This document shows, piece after piece, positions 23,872 through 32,084 of a stretch of DNA of 33,077 nt. Numbering within the stretch: the stretch's first letter is position 1; each line of letters opens with the position of its first letter. The position numbers were made by a program, and so were the translations under genes. Below the pieces are notes generated by a model. The model made no database searches and was not told the DNA's origin. It was given only the letters and a program-made list of their open reading frames with translations. Source of the DNA: CAYLRU01 sp964386565 (GTDB lineage: Bacteria; Desulfobacterota; Desulfobacteria; Desulfobacterales; UBA5616); NCBI GenBank assembly GCA_964386565.1, contig CAYLRU010000031.1, forward strand, positions 1 through 33,077, in the 5' to 3' direction.

Positions 23872-25293
23872 ATGAAATATGGAAGATTCGTTATTTCCGC
23901 TCTTCGCGGCGGGGCAGGGAAAACCATCATCTCGATCGGAATAATTGCGGCCCTGAGAAAAAAAAAGTTTCCCGTCATACCCTTTAAAAAAGGGCCGGAT
24001 TATATTGATGCGGGCTGGTTGGCTTACGCCGCCGGCCGGCCCTGCTTTAATCTGGATACCTTTATCATTCCCGAAGACCAGATCCTGAAATCCTTTTTCT
24101 CCCATACCTCTCCCGGTGATATTGCCGTTATCGAGGGAAACCGGGGACTGTTCGATTGTATCGATATCCACGGAAAAACCAGCACGGCGGAACTGGCCAA
24201 GCTGCTGAATGCCCCGGTTATCCTGACGGTGGATTGCACCAAGACCACCCGAACCGTGGCGGCGGTCATCCTGGGGCTGATGCGGTTCGACCCGGACATC
24301 GTCATCGGCGGTGTCGTCTTAAACCGGGTGGCTGGTTCCCGGCATGAACGGATATTAACCGAGAGTATCACGCATCACTGCGGTATTCCGGTCCTCGGCG
24401 CGATCCCGAAAATCCGGGATGAAATTTTCCCCGAGCGGCACATGGGTCTTGTTCCCACGCCGGAGCACGGCTGGGCAAAAGACGCCATCGAAAAAACGGC
24501 CGGCATTGCCGAACGGTATATGGATCTGGATGCCGTCGTCAGACTGGCAAAACAGCACCCGCTCCATCTGCCGGAATCACCTGACACCCTTAACCCGCCT
24601 GCCGATACGGAAAACACAAAACCCATAGTCGATATGAGAGGAACCAGCCCCTGTATCGGGATTTTCAGGGACGCGGCATTCCAATTCTATTATCCGGAAA
24701 ATATTGATGCGTTGAAAAATGCCGGGGCCCGTATCCTCTTTATCAGCCCCCTTTCCACCGAAGACCTGCCGGATCTGGATGCCCTTTATATCGGCGGTGG
24801 ATTCCCGGAAACCCATGCAAAGGAACTGGCCGAAAATGTCGCCTTCAGGTCCAGGTTAAAACAGATGGCAGATACCGGTCTTCCCATTTATGCGGAATGT
24901 GGAGGCCTCATGTATCTGGGAGATTCACTGGTTATCGGCAACATGACCTATCCCATGGCCGGCGTTCTGCCCGTCGTTTTCGGACTTTCCAAAAAGCCCC
25001 AGGGCCACGGGTATACCGTCGTCTCCGTGGACAAACCAAACCCGTTTCTCAGGGTTGGAACGGAATTCAAAGGGCATGAGTTCCATTATTCAAAAGTACT
25101 GGAATGGCGCGGAAATGACCACCAACTGGTTTTTAACATGCAACGGGGGGCGGGATTTATTCACGGCAGAGACGGCGTGTGCCACCGCAACGTACTTGCC
25201 ACCTATACCCATATCCATGCTTTAGGTCTGCCGGTATGGGCCACATCCATGGTTTCAAATGCGCTCACTTTTATGAAAAAGAAAAACCGCTGA
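23872..25293 (+). CDS. dsrN: CobB/CbiA-family amidase (DsrN), siroheme or cobyrinate amidation
   Basis: The 473-residue protein is a glutamine-dependent cobyrinate a,c-diamide synthase homologue. The N-terminal ATP site is SALRGGAGKTIISIGI (P-loop at residues 13-18), followed by the dethiobiotin-synthetase-like FKKGPDYIDAGW. The C-terminal glutaminase has YAECGGLMYLG with nucleophile C343 and later GHEFHYS. In sulfate reducers and sulfur oxidisers such a gene after dsrABD is dsrN, thought to amidate siroheme to siroamide for DsrAB; the same protein could serve cobalamin synthesis. It is 64 bases after dsrD. I favour DsrN from position. Confidence 0.9.
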   Translation: MKYGRFVISALRGGAGKTIISIGIIAALRKKKFPVIPFKKGPDYIDAGWLAYAAGRPCFNLDTFIIPEDQILKSFFSHTSPGDIAVIEGNRGLFDCIDIHGKTSTAELAKLLNAPVILTVDCTKTTRTVAAVILGLMRFDPDIVIGGVVLNRVAGSRHERILTESITHHCGIPVLGAIPKIRDEIFPERHMGLVPTPEHGWAKDAIEKTAGIAERYMDLDAVVRLAKQHPLHLPESPDTLNPPADTENTKPIVDMRGTSPCIGIFRDAAFQFYYPENIDALKNAGARILFISPLSTEDLPDLDALYIGGGFPETHAKELAENVAFRSRLKQMADTGLPIYAECGGLMYLGDSLVIGNMTYPMAGVLPVVFGLSKKPQGHGYTVVSVDKPNPFLRVGTEFKGHEFHYSKVLEWRGNDHQLVFNMQRGAGFIHGRDGVCHRNVLATYTHIHALGLPVWATSMVSNALTFMKKKNR

Positions 25294-25362
25294 CAATTTC
25301 CTGTCCTGACGGTTTCATCGTTTTTTCGGGAATAAAAAGAGGAACGGGCAGCCATTGCTTTG

Positions 25363-25403
25363 AAAAAAAAGGGGCAGCCTGCCCGATTGAGCACGGCTGC
25401 CCC
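25363..25403 (-). terminator. Terminator of cytochrome c3, usable from both sides
   Basis: GGGGCAGCC (25371-25379) pairs with GGCTGCCCC (25395-25403). On the minus strand the stem is followed by eight T (25370-25363), a classical intrinsic terminator for the cytochrome. On the plus strand the same stem could end the dsr operon, 75 bases after dsrN. Confidence 0.85.
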
Positions 25404-25420
25404 GTAATTTAATTCCAATG

Positions 25421-25885
25421 CTATTTTTTCGGATGGCACTGTTTGCAACTTGTGGGAGCATGTCCCGGATCTTTTAGTTTCAAGCCCTTTTCCTTATTGT
25501 ACGCCTTATGACACCCCCGGCAATTATAGTGGATGGCTTCGGCATGATATTCAAGTTTCTGGGCCTTGCTCAGTTTGGGTGCATCTTTGCCCTTGGGCGC
25601 TTCACCGGGAATCTTATGACATTCAATGCAATTGGCAACATTATCCCCGATTTTCAACCCATCCAGTGGTTTATTGTTTTCATCATGGTGGCACTCCCCG
25701 CAACCAGCCTTGTAGTCTTCAACATGTTTTTTATGGGGAAATACCACAATGCCCTTGGCATGCCGCGTATATGCCGGATTTTGCATCTTAATCACATCCG
25801 TCACCGTGGTTCCGGCATAAATAACCGTTGCGGCAAACACACCGGCAATGACCATCAAAAGAAAAACAGACCGTTTACTGATCAA
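25421..25885 (-). CDS. Tetraheme cytochrome c3 (class III)
   Basis: The 154-residue precursor has a signal peptide (cleavage near AYA/AG at residue 24) and four CxxCH haem sites at residues 62-66, 86-90, 122-126 and 147-151. FPHKKH at 49-54 and other histidines supply axial ligands of the bis-His haems. It is a periplasmic cytochrome c3, the electron carrier between hydrogenases or formate dehydrogenases and membrane complexes in sulfate reducers. The start is TTG at 25885 behind a strong GGGGGTGA; no ATG occurs before the signal peptide core. It sits downstream of tatC, 113 bases away, and convergent to the dsr operon. Confidence 0.93.
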   Translation of the reverse strand: MISKRSVFLLMVIAGVFAATVIYAGTTVTDVIKMQNPAYTRHAKGIVVFPHKKHVEDYKAGCGECHHDENNKPLDGLKIGDNVANCIECHKIPGEAPKGKDAPKLSKAQKLEYHAEAIHYNCRGCHKAYNKEKGLKLKDPGHAPTSCKQCHPKK

Positions 25886-25998
25886 CCTGGTTCACCCCCT
25901 TTCTCTCCTAGACGTTTATATCCCATCTTGAAAGAACCGTTTTCTATTGATATGCAGTACTTCTACCAGTCGGCAGCCACACTGTCAACGGCAAACAT

Positions 25999-26742
25999 TC
26001 ACGATGTATCGTCTTCTTCAGGCTTTTTCTTCCCGAATATTTTCGCTCCAAATATACTGATTTCGTAAAGCACCATCAAAGGCATCGCCATCATGACCTG
26101 GGTCACCACGTCCGGCGGCGTCAGAATCGCCGATCCGACAAAAAACAACAATATGGCATATTTCCTGTTTTTCTTCAGAAAATCAACCGTAACCAGTCCC
26201 AGGCGGGCCATGAAAGTCAGAATAAGGGGGAGTTCAAAAACAACCCCGAATGCCAGCAATAATTTGGCGGAAAAGCTCAAATACTCACGCATCGAAGGAA
26301 GGGGGCGAATGGTTTCGGATGCAAATCCCAGTAAAAATTTGAACCCGAAGGGAAACACGACAAAATATCCGAAAAGCGCCCCCCCGACGAAAAAGAAGGA
26401 AGAGAGAAATACGATGGGCAGCAATACGCGTCGCTCGTTTTTATACAAACCAGGAGCGACGAACATCCAGAACTGATAAATCACAACCGGTGCGGCAAGC
26501 ATGGCGCCCGACAACAACGCCACTTTCAGATACGTAAAAAACGCTTCGGGAAGACCGGTAAAAATCAATTTGTCGCCTTCCCCCATAACCGAAATCAGGG
26601 GCCGTGTGAGAATTGTAAAAATTTTTTCCTTAAACCCATATGACACGACAAACCCGATGCCTACCGCGATAAAAGATATAACCAGTCGTTTTCTGAGTTC
26701 CTCTAAGTGCTCCGTAAACGGTATCTTGTCGTCTTCATTCAT
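25999..26742 (-). CDS. tatC: Sec-independent protein translocase TatC
   Basis: TatC is the polytopic receptor for twin-arginine signal peptides in the inner membrane. The 247-residue protein has the cytoplasmic HLEELRKRL near residue 12, six hydrophobic segments, and FVAPGLYKNERR in the second cytoplasmic loop region with the conserved Glu. FLLGFAS and AFGVVFELPLILTFMARLGLV are also family hallmarks. The ATG at 26742 overlaps the tatB stop by 8 bases; the frame is open to an ATG at 26763 with a longer overlap. The C-terminus is a charged tail, KKKPEEDD. Confidence 0.95.
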   Translation of the reverse strand: MNEDDKIPFTEHLEELRKRLVISFIAVGIGFVVSYGFKEKIFTILTRPLISVMGEGDKLIFTGLPEAFFTYLKVALLSGAMLAAPVVIYQFWMFVAPGLYKNERRVLLPIVFLSSFFFVGGALFGYFVVFPFGFKFLLGFASETIRPLPSMREYLSFSAKLLLAFGVVFELPLILTFMARLGLVTVDFLKKNRKYAILLFFVGSAILTPPDVVTQVMMAMPLMVLYEISIFGAKIFGKKKPEEDDTS

Positions 26743-27067
26743 AATTCTCGGATCCCTTTTCATCCTCGCCCGGTATTTCCGTTTTGGGCGGATCTTCTTG
26801 GTCTGTTCCGGTCTGATTCATATCTTCGGTTTCGACGCTTGCTTTTACGGAAGATTTCACTTCATCTTTTATATCGCTTAAACTTTTCTTCACCCCGCTG
26901 ATTTCATCGTCAATATCAAACGAATCTTTGATTTCGTTTGTGGCCCGCTTGAATTCATTCATGGCCCTGCCGAGAGATTTGGCCAGGTCGGGAAGTTTTT
27001 TCGGCCCGATGACGATGAGTGCAACCGCCAGGATCAATATCATTTCCGGCATTCCGATACCGAACAT
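26735..27067 (-). CDS. tatB: Twin-arginine translocase subunit TatB (TatA/B family)
   Basis: The 110-residue protein starts MFGIGMPEMILILAVALIVI, a short membrane helix with Glu8, then the G21-P22 hinge (GPKKLPDLAKSLGRA) and an amphipathic helix. Glu at position 8 and the GPxxLP hinge favour TatB over TatA. A polar, Asp/Glu/Lys-rich tail follows. TatB and TatC together recognise folded Tat substrates such as periplasmic hydrogenase and formate dehydrogenase subunits. No TatA gene is in the window. Promoter region and palindrome copy 3 lie just upstream. Confidence 0.88.
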   Translation of the reverse strand: MFGIGMPEMILILAVALIVIGPKKLPDLAKSLGRAMNEFKRATNEIKDSFDIDDEISGVKKSLSDIKDEVKSSVKASVETEDMNQTGTDQEDPPKTEIPGEDEKGSENYE

Positions 27068-27093
27068 ATTCAGACTCCTTATTTTTAAAGATC

Positions 27094-27121
27094 GATGAAT
27101 TCATCAAAAGCCGAATTCATC
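27094..27121 (+). repeat. Dispersed GATGAATTC palindrome, copy 3 (perfect)
   Basis: Read from 27093 to 27122 this is a perfect palindrome: 10-base arms CGATGAATTC and GAATTCATCG with the 10-base spacer ATCAAAAGCC. It sits between the tatB start and the adenine deaminase stop, so it lies upstream of tatBC. Compare 13452-13480 and 19480-19508. Confidence 0.75.
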
Positions 27122-27256
27122 GAGTTTCAAGTCAATGCCGTTAGCGTTTCTTATTCCCCCATGAAAGTCCCTCTTCCCCACTGGTGGGAAAAGGTCGGGA
27201 CGGGAGGATCAGGCCCCCCCTCTAAATACTGACTTGAGGAAAAAGAGTCAAGACGG

Positions 27257-28972
27257 TTAAGGCACAAACAAAGGGATGATCTCAAACGCGTTGACATCCA
27301 CAAGGCCCATATCCGTAATTTTCAGCTCGGGGATAACCGGAAGGGCTAAAAACGATAACGTCATGAAGGGGTCGGATAATCGGGCGCCGAAATCGCGGCA
27401 GACCTTAAGAAGTTTATCCAGTTGACGGCACACCGACACAATGGATGATGTGGACATCAGTCCTGCAATGGGAAGGGCCAGGCTCGCCCGGACTTCTCCA
27501 TCTTTTGCAGCGGCGATTCCACCGCCTGTTTCAATCACCTGCAGAACCGCCGCCTTTATATCCGCATCATTGGTCCCCACGGCAATAATGTTATGGCTGT
27601 CATGCGCCACGCTGGAGGCCAGGGCGCCCTGTTTTAAGCCGAATCCCCTGACAAATCCCTTGCCGATGCGACCGGTTTTCCCATGTCGTTCAATCACTGC
27701 GCATTTTAAAATGTCCGTTGAAATATCGGATATCGCCATCCCATTTAAAACTGCCACGTCAGCAATATGATGCCGGGTGATAATCTGGTTCTCAACCAAG
27801 TCTATCAGGTGAATCCGATTTGACGGCGCATAAATGGAAAAATCCAGAGACCCCGGATCCACGTGCATGGTACCTGATACGGGAACGTCATGAGGCTTTT
27901 CAACATGTTCCAGCATTTTCCCGTTTTCGGCAATTTTTTTTCCGTTGAAATAGACCGCTTCCGCTTTGAGGTCCAGCAAATCCGAAAATATAACGATGTT
28001 TGCCTTTTTCCCGGGTGCGATGGCCCCCAAATCGCTTATGCCGTAGTGCTGCGCCGGATTTATCGTGGCCATCTGGATGGCGATAACCGGATCCAGTCCC
28101 CGGCCCACGGCATCCCGGATGATGGAATCCACGTGCCCGACTGCCAGATCGTGTGGATGGCGGTCATCCGTGCACCACATCATCCGGTGGAACGTCCGGG
28201 TATCGACCAGAGGAAGGAGATCTTTCAAGTTTTTCGCCCCGGTTCCCTCCCGCACCATGATCATCATTCCGGCTGCCATCTTTTCTTTTGCTTCTTCAAG
28301 CGACGTGCACTCGTGGTCATTGCTTACTCCCGCAAGGATATAGGCATTCAGAGCCTTTGCTGAAAGGCCGGGCGAATGACCGTCTGCCGTTTTTTTAAAT
28401 TTTTTGGGCAGATCAAGTTTTTGCAGTACCTGCTCATCCATGCCGACGACACCGGGATAGTTCATCATTTCAGCCAACCCCACCACCCGGGGATGCCTGA
28501 AAAAAGGAGCCAGGTCATGGGCATTGATTATTGCGCCGGATGTCTCCATGCCGGTTGCCGGAACGCAGGACGGCAGTACGAAAAATATATCCATGGGCTG
28601 GTTCTCGGCGCATTGCATCATATACCGGATACCGTCAATCCCCATTACATTGGCGATTTCATGGGGATCGGTTATCACGGCGGTGGTACCGAAAGGGGAA
28701 ACGGTCAGTGCAAATTCCGTAATGCCGACCATGGCGCTTTCGATATGAACATGGGCATCAATAAAACCGGGAGCAGCATATCGATTTTCCATATCCTCGA
28801 CAATGGCCGCTTTATAATCACCGATACCCACTATATATCCGTCCTTAATTGCGATATTGCCGGAACCGACTTCACCGGTGAAAACATTTACAATTCGCGT
28901 ATTGGCCAACAGGAGGTCTGCCGGCTCATCCCCCATGGCCACAGGAATCAATGTACGCAGGTCCATCTGCAT
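27257..28972 (-). CDS. ade: Adenine deaminase
   Basis: The 571-residue protein is an amidohydrolase of the Ade family that converts adenine to hypoxanthine and ammonia in purine salvage. The metal site begins at PGFIDAHVHIESAM with H74 and H76. The core continues DPHEIANVMG, GHSPGLSAKALNAY, ECTSLEEAKEKM and WCTDDRHPHDL. The C-terminal adenine-specific region includes IAVGTNDADIKAAVLQVIETGGGIAAAKDGE. Length fits the family. AAGGA lies before the ATG. A gene-specific inverted repeat lies in its leader, and the response-regulator gene is divergent from it. Confidence 0.95.
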   Translation of the reverse strand: MQMDLRTLIPVAMGDEPADLLLANTRIVNVFTGEVGSGNIAIKDGYIVGIGDYKAAIVEDMENRYAAPGFIDAHVHIESAMVGITEFALTVSPFGTTAVITDPHEIANVMGIDGIRYMMQCAENQPMDIFFVLPSCVPATGMETSGAIINAHDLAPFFRHPRVVGLAEMMNYPGVVGMDEQVLQKLDLPKKFKKTADGHSPGLSAKALNAYILAGVSNDHECTSLEEAKEKMAAGMMIMVREGTGAKNLKDLLPLVDTRTFHRMMWCTDDRHPHDLAVGHVDSIIRDAVGRGLDPVIAIQMATINPAQHYGISDLGAIAPGKKANIVIFSDLLDLKAEAVYFNGKKIAENGKMLEHVEKPHDVPVSGTMHVDPGSLDFSIYAPSNRIHLIDLVENQIITRHHIADVAVLNGMAISDISTDILKCAVIERHGKTGRIGKGFVRGFGLKQGALASSVAHDSHNIIAVGTNDADIKAAVLQVIETGGGIAAAKDGEVRASLALPIAGLMSTSSIVSVCRQLDKLLKVCRDFGARLSDPFMTLSFLALPVIPELKITDMGLVDVNAFEIIPLFVP

Positions 28973-29000
28973 GTTCTAAAATCCTTATCAGGGTCTCAAG

Positions 29001-29041
29001 CATTGCCGTCTATGAATCTTCCGGTTCTCCTATCGGCAATG
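29001..29041 (-). promoter_or_regulatory. Inverted repeat in the ade leader
   Basis: CATTGCCG (29001-29008) and CGGCAATG (29034-29041) are exact complements with a 25-base interior. On the minus strand the structure would end about 28 bases before the ade start, just above its Shine-Dalgarno. It does not match the purine riboswitch core I know. It may be an operator or an RNA leader in the divergent ade/cyclase region (28973-29214), which otherwise is AT-rich without a gene. Confidence 0.5.
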
Positions 29042-29214
29042 AAATATCATTATAAAATATATATTTATTTGAATTTATTGGATTTATTGTAGATTTTGGT
29101 AATTTACCAATATTTTCAGCTCTTTTTTTCTTGATTATTTATTTTTTTCATCTAAAATTAAGCATGTTAAATCGATCCCTATTTTTTTAGTATTAGTTTC
29201 ATCGGAAGTCTGAA

Positions 29215-30210
29215 ATGCAGGGAATACTCATAATCGACGATGATGAAGGTGTGCGGCGCTCGGTTGTACGGGCATTGAAGCGTGAGCCATACAAAACATA
29301 TTCCTCAAAAAACGGTGAAGAAGGAATTGAATTTATCAAGGGGCATATTTCGGAAATTTCCATGGTTATCTCGGATTTTAAAATGCCCGGTATTGATGGA
29401 CTTGAAACACTGCTTCGTATCGGAAAAATAAATCCTTCCGTCACCCGGGTTATACTGACCGGTTATGCCACCCTTGAAGCCGCCATATCGGCGACCAATC
29501 AGGGAATCGACGGCTTTTTGACCAAGCCCTTTGATAACCGGGAGTTGAAACTGAAAATACACGAAATCACGGTGCGAAAATACCTCAAGCAGTTCATATC
29601 AGAGCAGGTGTATCACCAAATTGAAACCTCTTCCGGTCTCCTGAATCCGACCTACAATGAAGTCACCGTTCTTTTTTCAGACATCCGCGACTTTACCCGC
29701 CTTTGCCGGAAATCGTCTCCCGAAACCATTGCGCAATTCCTCAATAACCATTATTTTACGCCCATGGGTGAAATCGCCCACCAGTTTAACGGCACCGTTG
29801 ACAAACACATCGGTGACGCCATCATGGTCCTGTTCGGTTCACCCTTCCCCGGCCCTGACGATGCAGACCGGGCTGTTCGGGCAGCCGTTGCCATGCAGCA
29901 AAAGGCAGCGGAAATTGACCATCGGCTCAGAAAAACAAATGGCATGGGACTCGGAATCGGTATCGGCATAAGCACCGGTTATGTTTTCTCAGGTATCCTG
30001 GGCTCATTAAGAAAAAAAGAATACACATCCATCGGAATGGCCGTCAATATCGCCTCCCGGCTTGAAAACATGGCAAAACCCGGGGAAATTCTTATCTGTC
30101 AACGAACCCGTGAAAAGCTTTTCCAGAACTTTTCTTTTCAGCAATTGAACCCGGTCAGCGCAAAAGGTATGGATAGCCCCATCATCGTCTTCCGAATCAG
30201 TCCGGATTAG
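29215..30210 (+). CDS. Response-regulator receiver fused to a class III adenylate cyclase
   Basis: The 331-residue protein joins a CheY-like receiver (residues 1-120) to a class III nucleotide cyclase. The receiver has the phospho-acceptor D54 in ISDFKMPG with T82 and K104. A linker helix KYLKQFISEQVYHQI follows, then the cyclase: metal aspartates D156 (LFSDIRDFT) and D201 (KHIGDAIM), K197 and T271 at the base-specifying positions, and N278 and R282 for the transition state. K and T rather than E and C predict ATP and cAMP. No histidine kinase is adjacent. The AT-rich divergent region separates it from ade. Confidence 0.92.
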   Translation: MQGILIIDDDEGVRRSVVRALKREPYKTYSSKNGEEGIEFIKGHISEISMVISDFKMPGIDGLETLLRIGKINPSVTRVILTGYATLEAAISATNQGIDGFLTKPFDNRELKLKIHEITVRKYLKQFISEQVYHQIETSSGLLNPTYNEVTVLFSDIRDFTRLCRKSSPETIAQFLNNHYFTPMGEIAHQFNGTVDKHIGDAIMVLFGSPFPGPDDADRAVRAAVAMQQKAAEIDHRLRKTNGMGLGIGIGISTGYVFSGILGSLRKKEYTSIGMAVNIASRLENMAKPGEILICQRTREKLFQNFSFQQLNPVSAKGMDSPIIVFRISPD

Positions 30211-30213
30211 CCG

Positions 30214-31179
30214 CTACTTTTTCCGGATCTGAATCGTGTTTCCCACGGTGATTTCTTTTCCTGAAACCGATATTCCCCTGGATTGGCCGGGCGAAACCGC
30301 TATGATTTCGATTTCACCAATTGTCACCCCTGGAATTCGGTACCGGGTCCCATCCGGTCCTTCGACAGCGCCATGAATACCTTGCACTTCAAACACGTCA
30401 CCCACCTTTATGCCGACATCCGATCCGGCTGATATAACGGCTTTCCCATTTTCAACAGCAACGACAAACCCCCTCCACGGCTCGTCTCCAATTGTCCTGC
30501 AAATTTTCTTGCCGATGTCTTTCGACATTTCCATAACCGCCTCATGGACCGATTCGATTTGTGAACAACGCCCTTCTTCGACCAGTTGCTTTTCACCGGG
30601 TTCAAGCCCGACTTCCCTGATAAAATCCTCAAACAGGATTTTGGCTCCTGTCCGGGCACCGTAAACATCCACCCGGATTCGTATTCTTGCCGTCTCGTGG
30701 ATGTCTTTAAACCAGACAAAACCGCTTTTCTTCTCCTCGACTTTTACATCCGCGATTGTCACAACCACACAGGCATTGAACCCGTTTTCACGACTGCTTT
30801 CAGCCAAAAGCATATTGTCAACAACCCTGTCGGAACCGGCTGCTATCGGCGGGTTTGATAAAAACCACGGGGCCTGGGCGTCATTGGGTGAAACCAGCAG
30901 GATATCATTGCATTTTGTTGATAAATATTCCGTTACGTTGTCCTGAAGCAACTGTAATAAACCGTCTCCTTGAATTCCGAGACCTGCTTCCAGGTGTACC
31001 ATGCCGACCTTTTTTTTCAATATGCTATCGGACGACGAAATAAACGGAATACCCACGTCTTTTGTCTTTTCGATGACGGTTGACACCGATGCACACCCCA
31101 TTATTGCTGATGTTAAGATGAATACAAGGCATATGATCCACTTAAACAGAAGGTGATTTTTCAGATAGCCCGACGTCAT
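30214..31179 (-). CDS. Lipoprotein with a C-terminal FlgT-like beta domain
   Basis: The 321-residue protein has a lipoprotein signal: hydrophobic residues 12-25 and IMGC with the lipidated C29. The middle has VGMVHLEAGLGIQGDGLLQLLQDNVTEYL and repeated beta strands. The end (AVISAGSDVGIKVGDVFEVQG, then IGEIEIIAVSPGQSRG) resembles the C-terminal domain of FlgT, which binds the flagellar basal body, and of other envelope lipoproteins with an SH3-like barrel. No flagellar gene is in the window. It is coupled to queF by a 4-base overlap, which is an uncommon pairing. Placement in the outer membrane is likely. Function unknown. Confidence 0.8.
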   Translation of the reverse strand: MTSGYLKNHLLFKWIICLVFILTSAIMGCASVSTVIEKTKDVGIPFISSSDSILKKKVGMVHLEAGLGIQGDGLLQLLQDNVTEYLSTKCNDILLVSPNDAQAPWFLSNPPIAAGSDRVVDNMLLAESSRENGFNACVVVTIADVKVEEKKSGFVWFKDIHETARIRIRVDVYGARTGAKILFEDFIREVGLEPGEKQLVEEGRCSQIESVHEAVMEMSKDIGKKICRTIGDEPWRGFVVAVENGKAVISAGSDVGIKVGDVFEVQGIHGAVEGPDGTRYRIPGVTIGEIEIIAVSPGQSRGISVSGKEITVGNTIQIRKK

Positions 31180-31580
31180 TTTGTCTCCTTGTAAGCTGCC
31201 GTTACAGTGGTTGTAATACCGCCGCGTGCGGTAAAATCACCCGTAACGTTCATCCATTTGGGTTCAAGAACAAAGACAAGATCCTCTAAAATTTTGTTGA
31301 CCGCGTGTTCATAAAAAATCCCCACATTCCGATACTGCAACAAGTAATATTTCAGGGATTTCAATTCAATAATCCTTTCAGACGGACAGTATTCGATGAT
31401 AATACACCCCATATCCGGCAGTCCGGTCATGGGACATACCGATGTATATTCCGGCTGCCGGATGGTAATATGGATATCCCTTTCCAGTCGATACTGATAA
31501 TCGATTGTTTCCAGGACATCTCTTGCGATTTGTTCAGGAGATGTGATAATGTTTTCAACGTATTTATCCATGTCGCCCAT
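31176..31580 (-). CDS. queF: 7-cyano-7-deazaguanine reductase QueF
   Basis: QueF reduces the nitrile preQ0 to preQ1 with NADPH, the last soluble step of queuosine precursor synthesis. The 134-residue protein is the short type. The nucleophile C49 lies in PEYTSVCPMTGLPD with the acid D56. The signature ELKSLKYYLLQYRNVGIFYEHAVN spans about residues 72-95. The start is weakly supported (AGCAGG upstream); an ATG three codons later is possible. No preQ1 riboswitch is evident upstream. Its stop overlaps the start of the lipoprotein gene by 4 bases, so the two are translated together. Confidence 0.93.
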   Translation of the reverse strand: MGDMDKYVENIITSPEQIARDVLETIDYQYRLERDIHITIRQPEYTSVCPMTGLPDMGCIIIEYCPSERIIELKSLKYYLLQYRNVGIFYEHAVNKILEDLVFVLEPKWMNVTGDFTARGGITTTVTAAYKETK

Positions 31581-31910
31581 ACCTGCTGATGCGATGCCGC
31601 CATGATAGAGGCATGTGTGCCTTTATTAAATGATAAAACACATTCTGTCAAACAGACTGTGCGGATATTGTTTTTCTGACGTTTCATCCACATAACGGCC
31701 CGGAAAAGTTTGCATCATCCCGGTAAAAAAGTTTCATTTTATGGGAAAGGCCGGTTTTTTCATCCGATTCAATGCGTTGTGGATTTTCCGACCCTGTCCC
31801 TTTGTTTTTCCTTTTTCCCGGATTTCTTCGGCCTGCATCATGACTTGACATGATGCATCGTTTCTGTTAGGGGTCTAAATTTATTAAGATATTTTACTCG
31901 AAAAGGTCCT
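31581..31910. other. Gene-free divergent region between queF and the MucR-N-like gene
   Basis: I see no gene in these 330 bases. The region holds the perfect palindrome at 31834-31857 close to its right end and is otherwise T-rich on the plus strand. No clear promoter match could be assigned for queF. Confidence 0.6.
31834..31857. promoter_or_regulatory. Perfect operator-like palindrome with embedded TTGACA
   Basis: TGCATCATG (31834-31842), a 6-base spacer ACTTGA and CATGATGCA (31849-31857) are exact complements. A TTGACA hexamer (31845-31850) overlaps the spacer and right arm, but no good -10 follows at 16-18 bases. Shape and position, about 55 bases before the 57-residue gene, suggest a repressor site. 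Confidence 0.55.
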
Positions 31911-32084
31911 ATGAAATCAACAGACGAACAGATTCTCAGGGCGACGAAAGAAATTGTCGTCAAATTTATTGAAACCGGAAGAGTTTCTCCCACAGGATTC
32001 CCGGAGACGTTTAAAATCATTTATAATACGGTCGAGGAAGCTGTGAAAGGAACAGAAACAAGAGCCGAAAAAAAAGATGAATAA
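31911..32084 (+). CDS. 57-residue MucR-N-like small protein
   Basis: The product starts MKSTDEQILRATKEIVVKFI and continues TGRVSPTGFPETFKIIYNTV, ending in a charged tail. The order ILxxTxEIVxxFI-x-x-G-x-V-x-P-x-x-F/L-P-x-x-x-x-x-I/V-x-x-T resembles the N-terminal oligomerisation helices of MucR/Ros regulators, but the zinc finger is missing. Short proteins of this kind occur widely in Desulfobacterota without a known role. AAAAGG lies 6 bases before the ATG. The stop overlaps the Nudix start by 8 bases. It would pair with the palindrome upstream if it acted as a regulator; it has no DNA-binding domain that I can see. Confidence 0.8.
   Translation: MKSTDEQILRATKEIVVKFIETGRVSPTGFPETFKIIYNTVEEAVKGTETRAEKKDE

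Noticed and set aside
28973..29060. Purine riboswitch before ade
   Set aside because: The inverted repeat lacks the conserved three-way-junction core of the known purine riboswitch; only a simple stem with a 25-base interior is seen.
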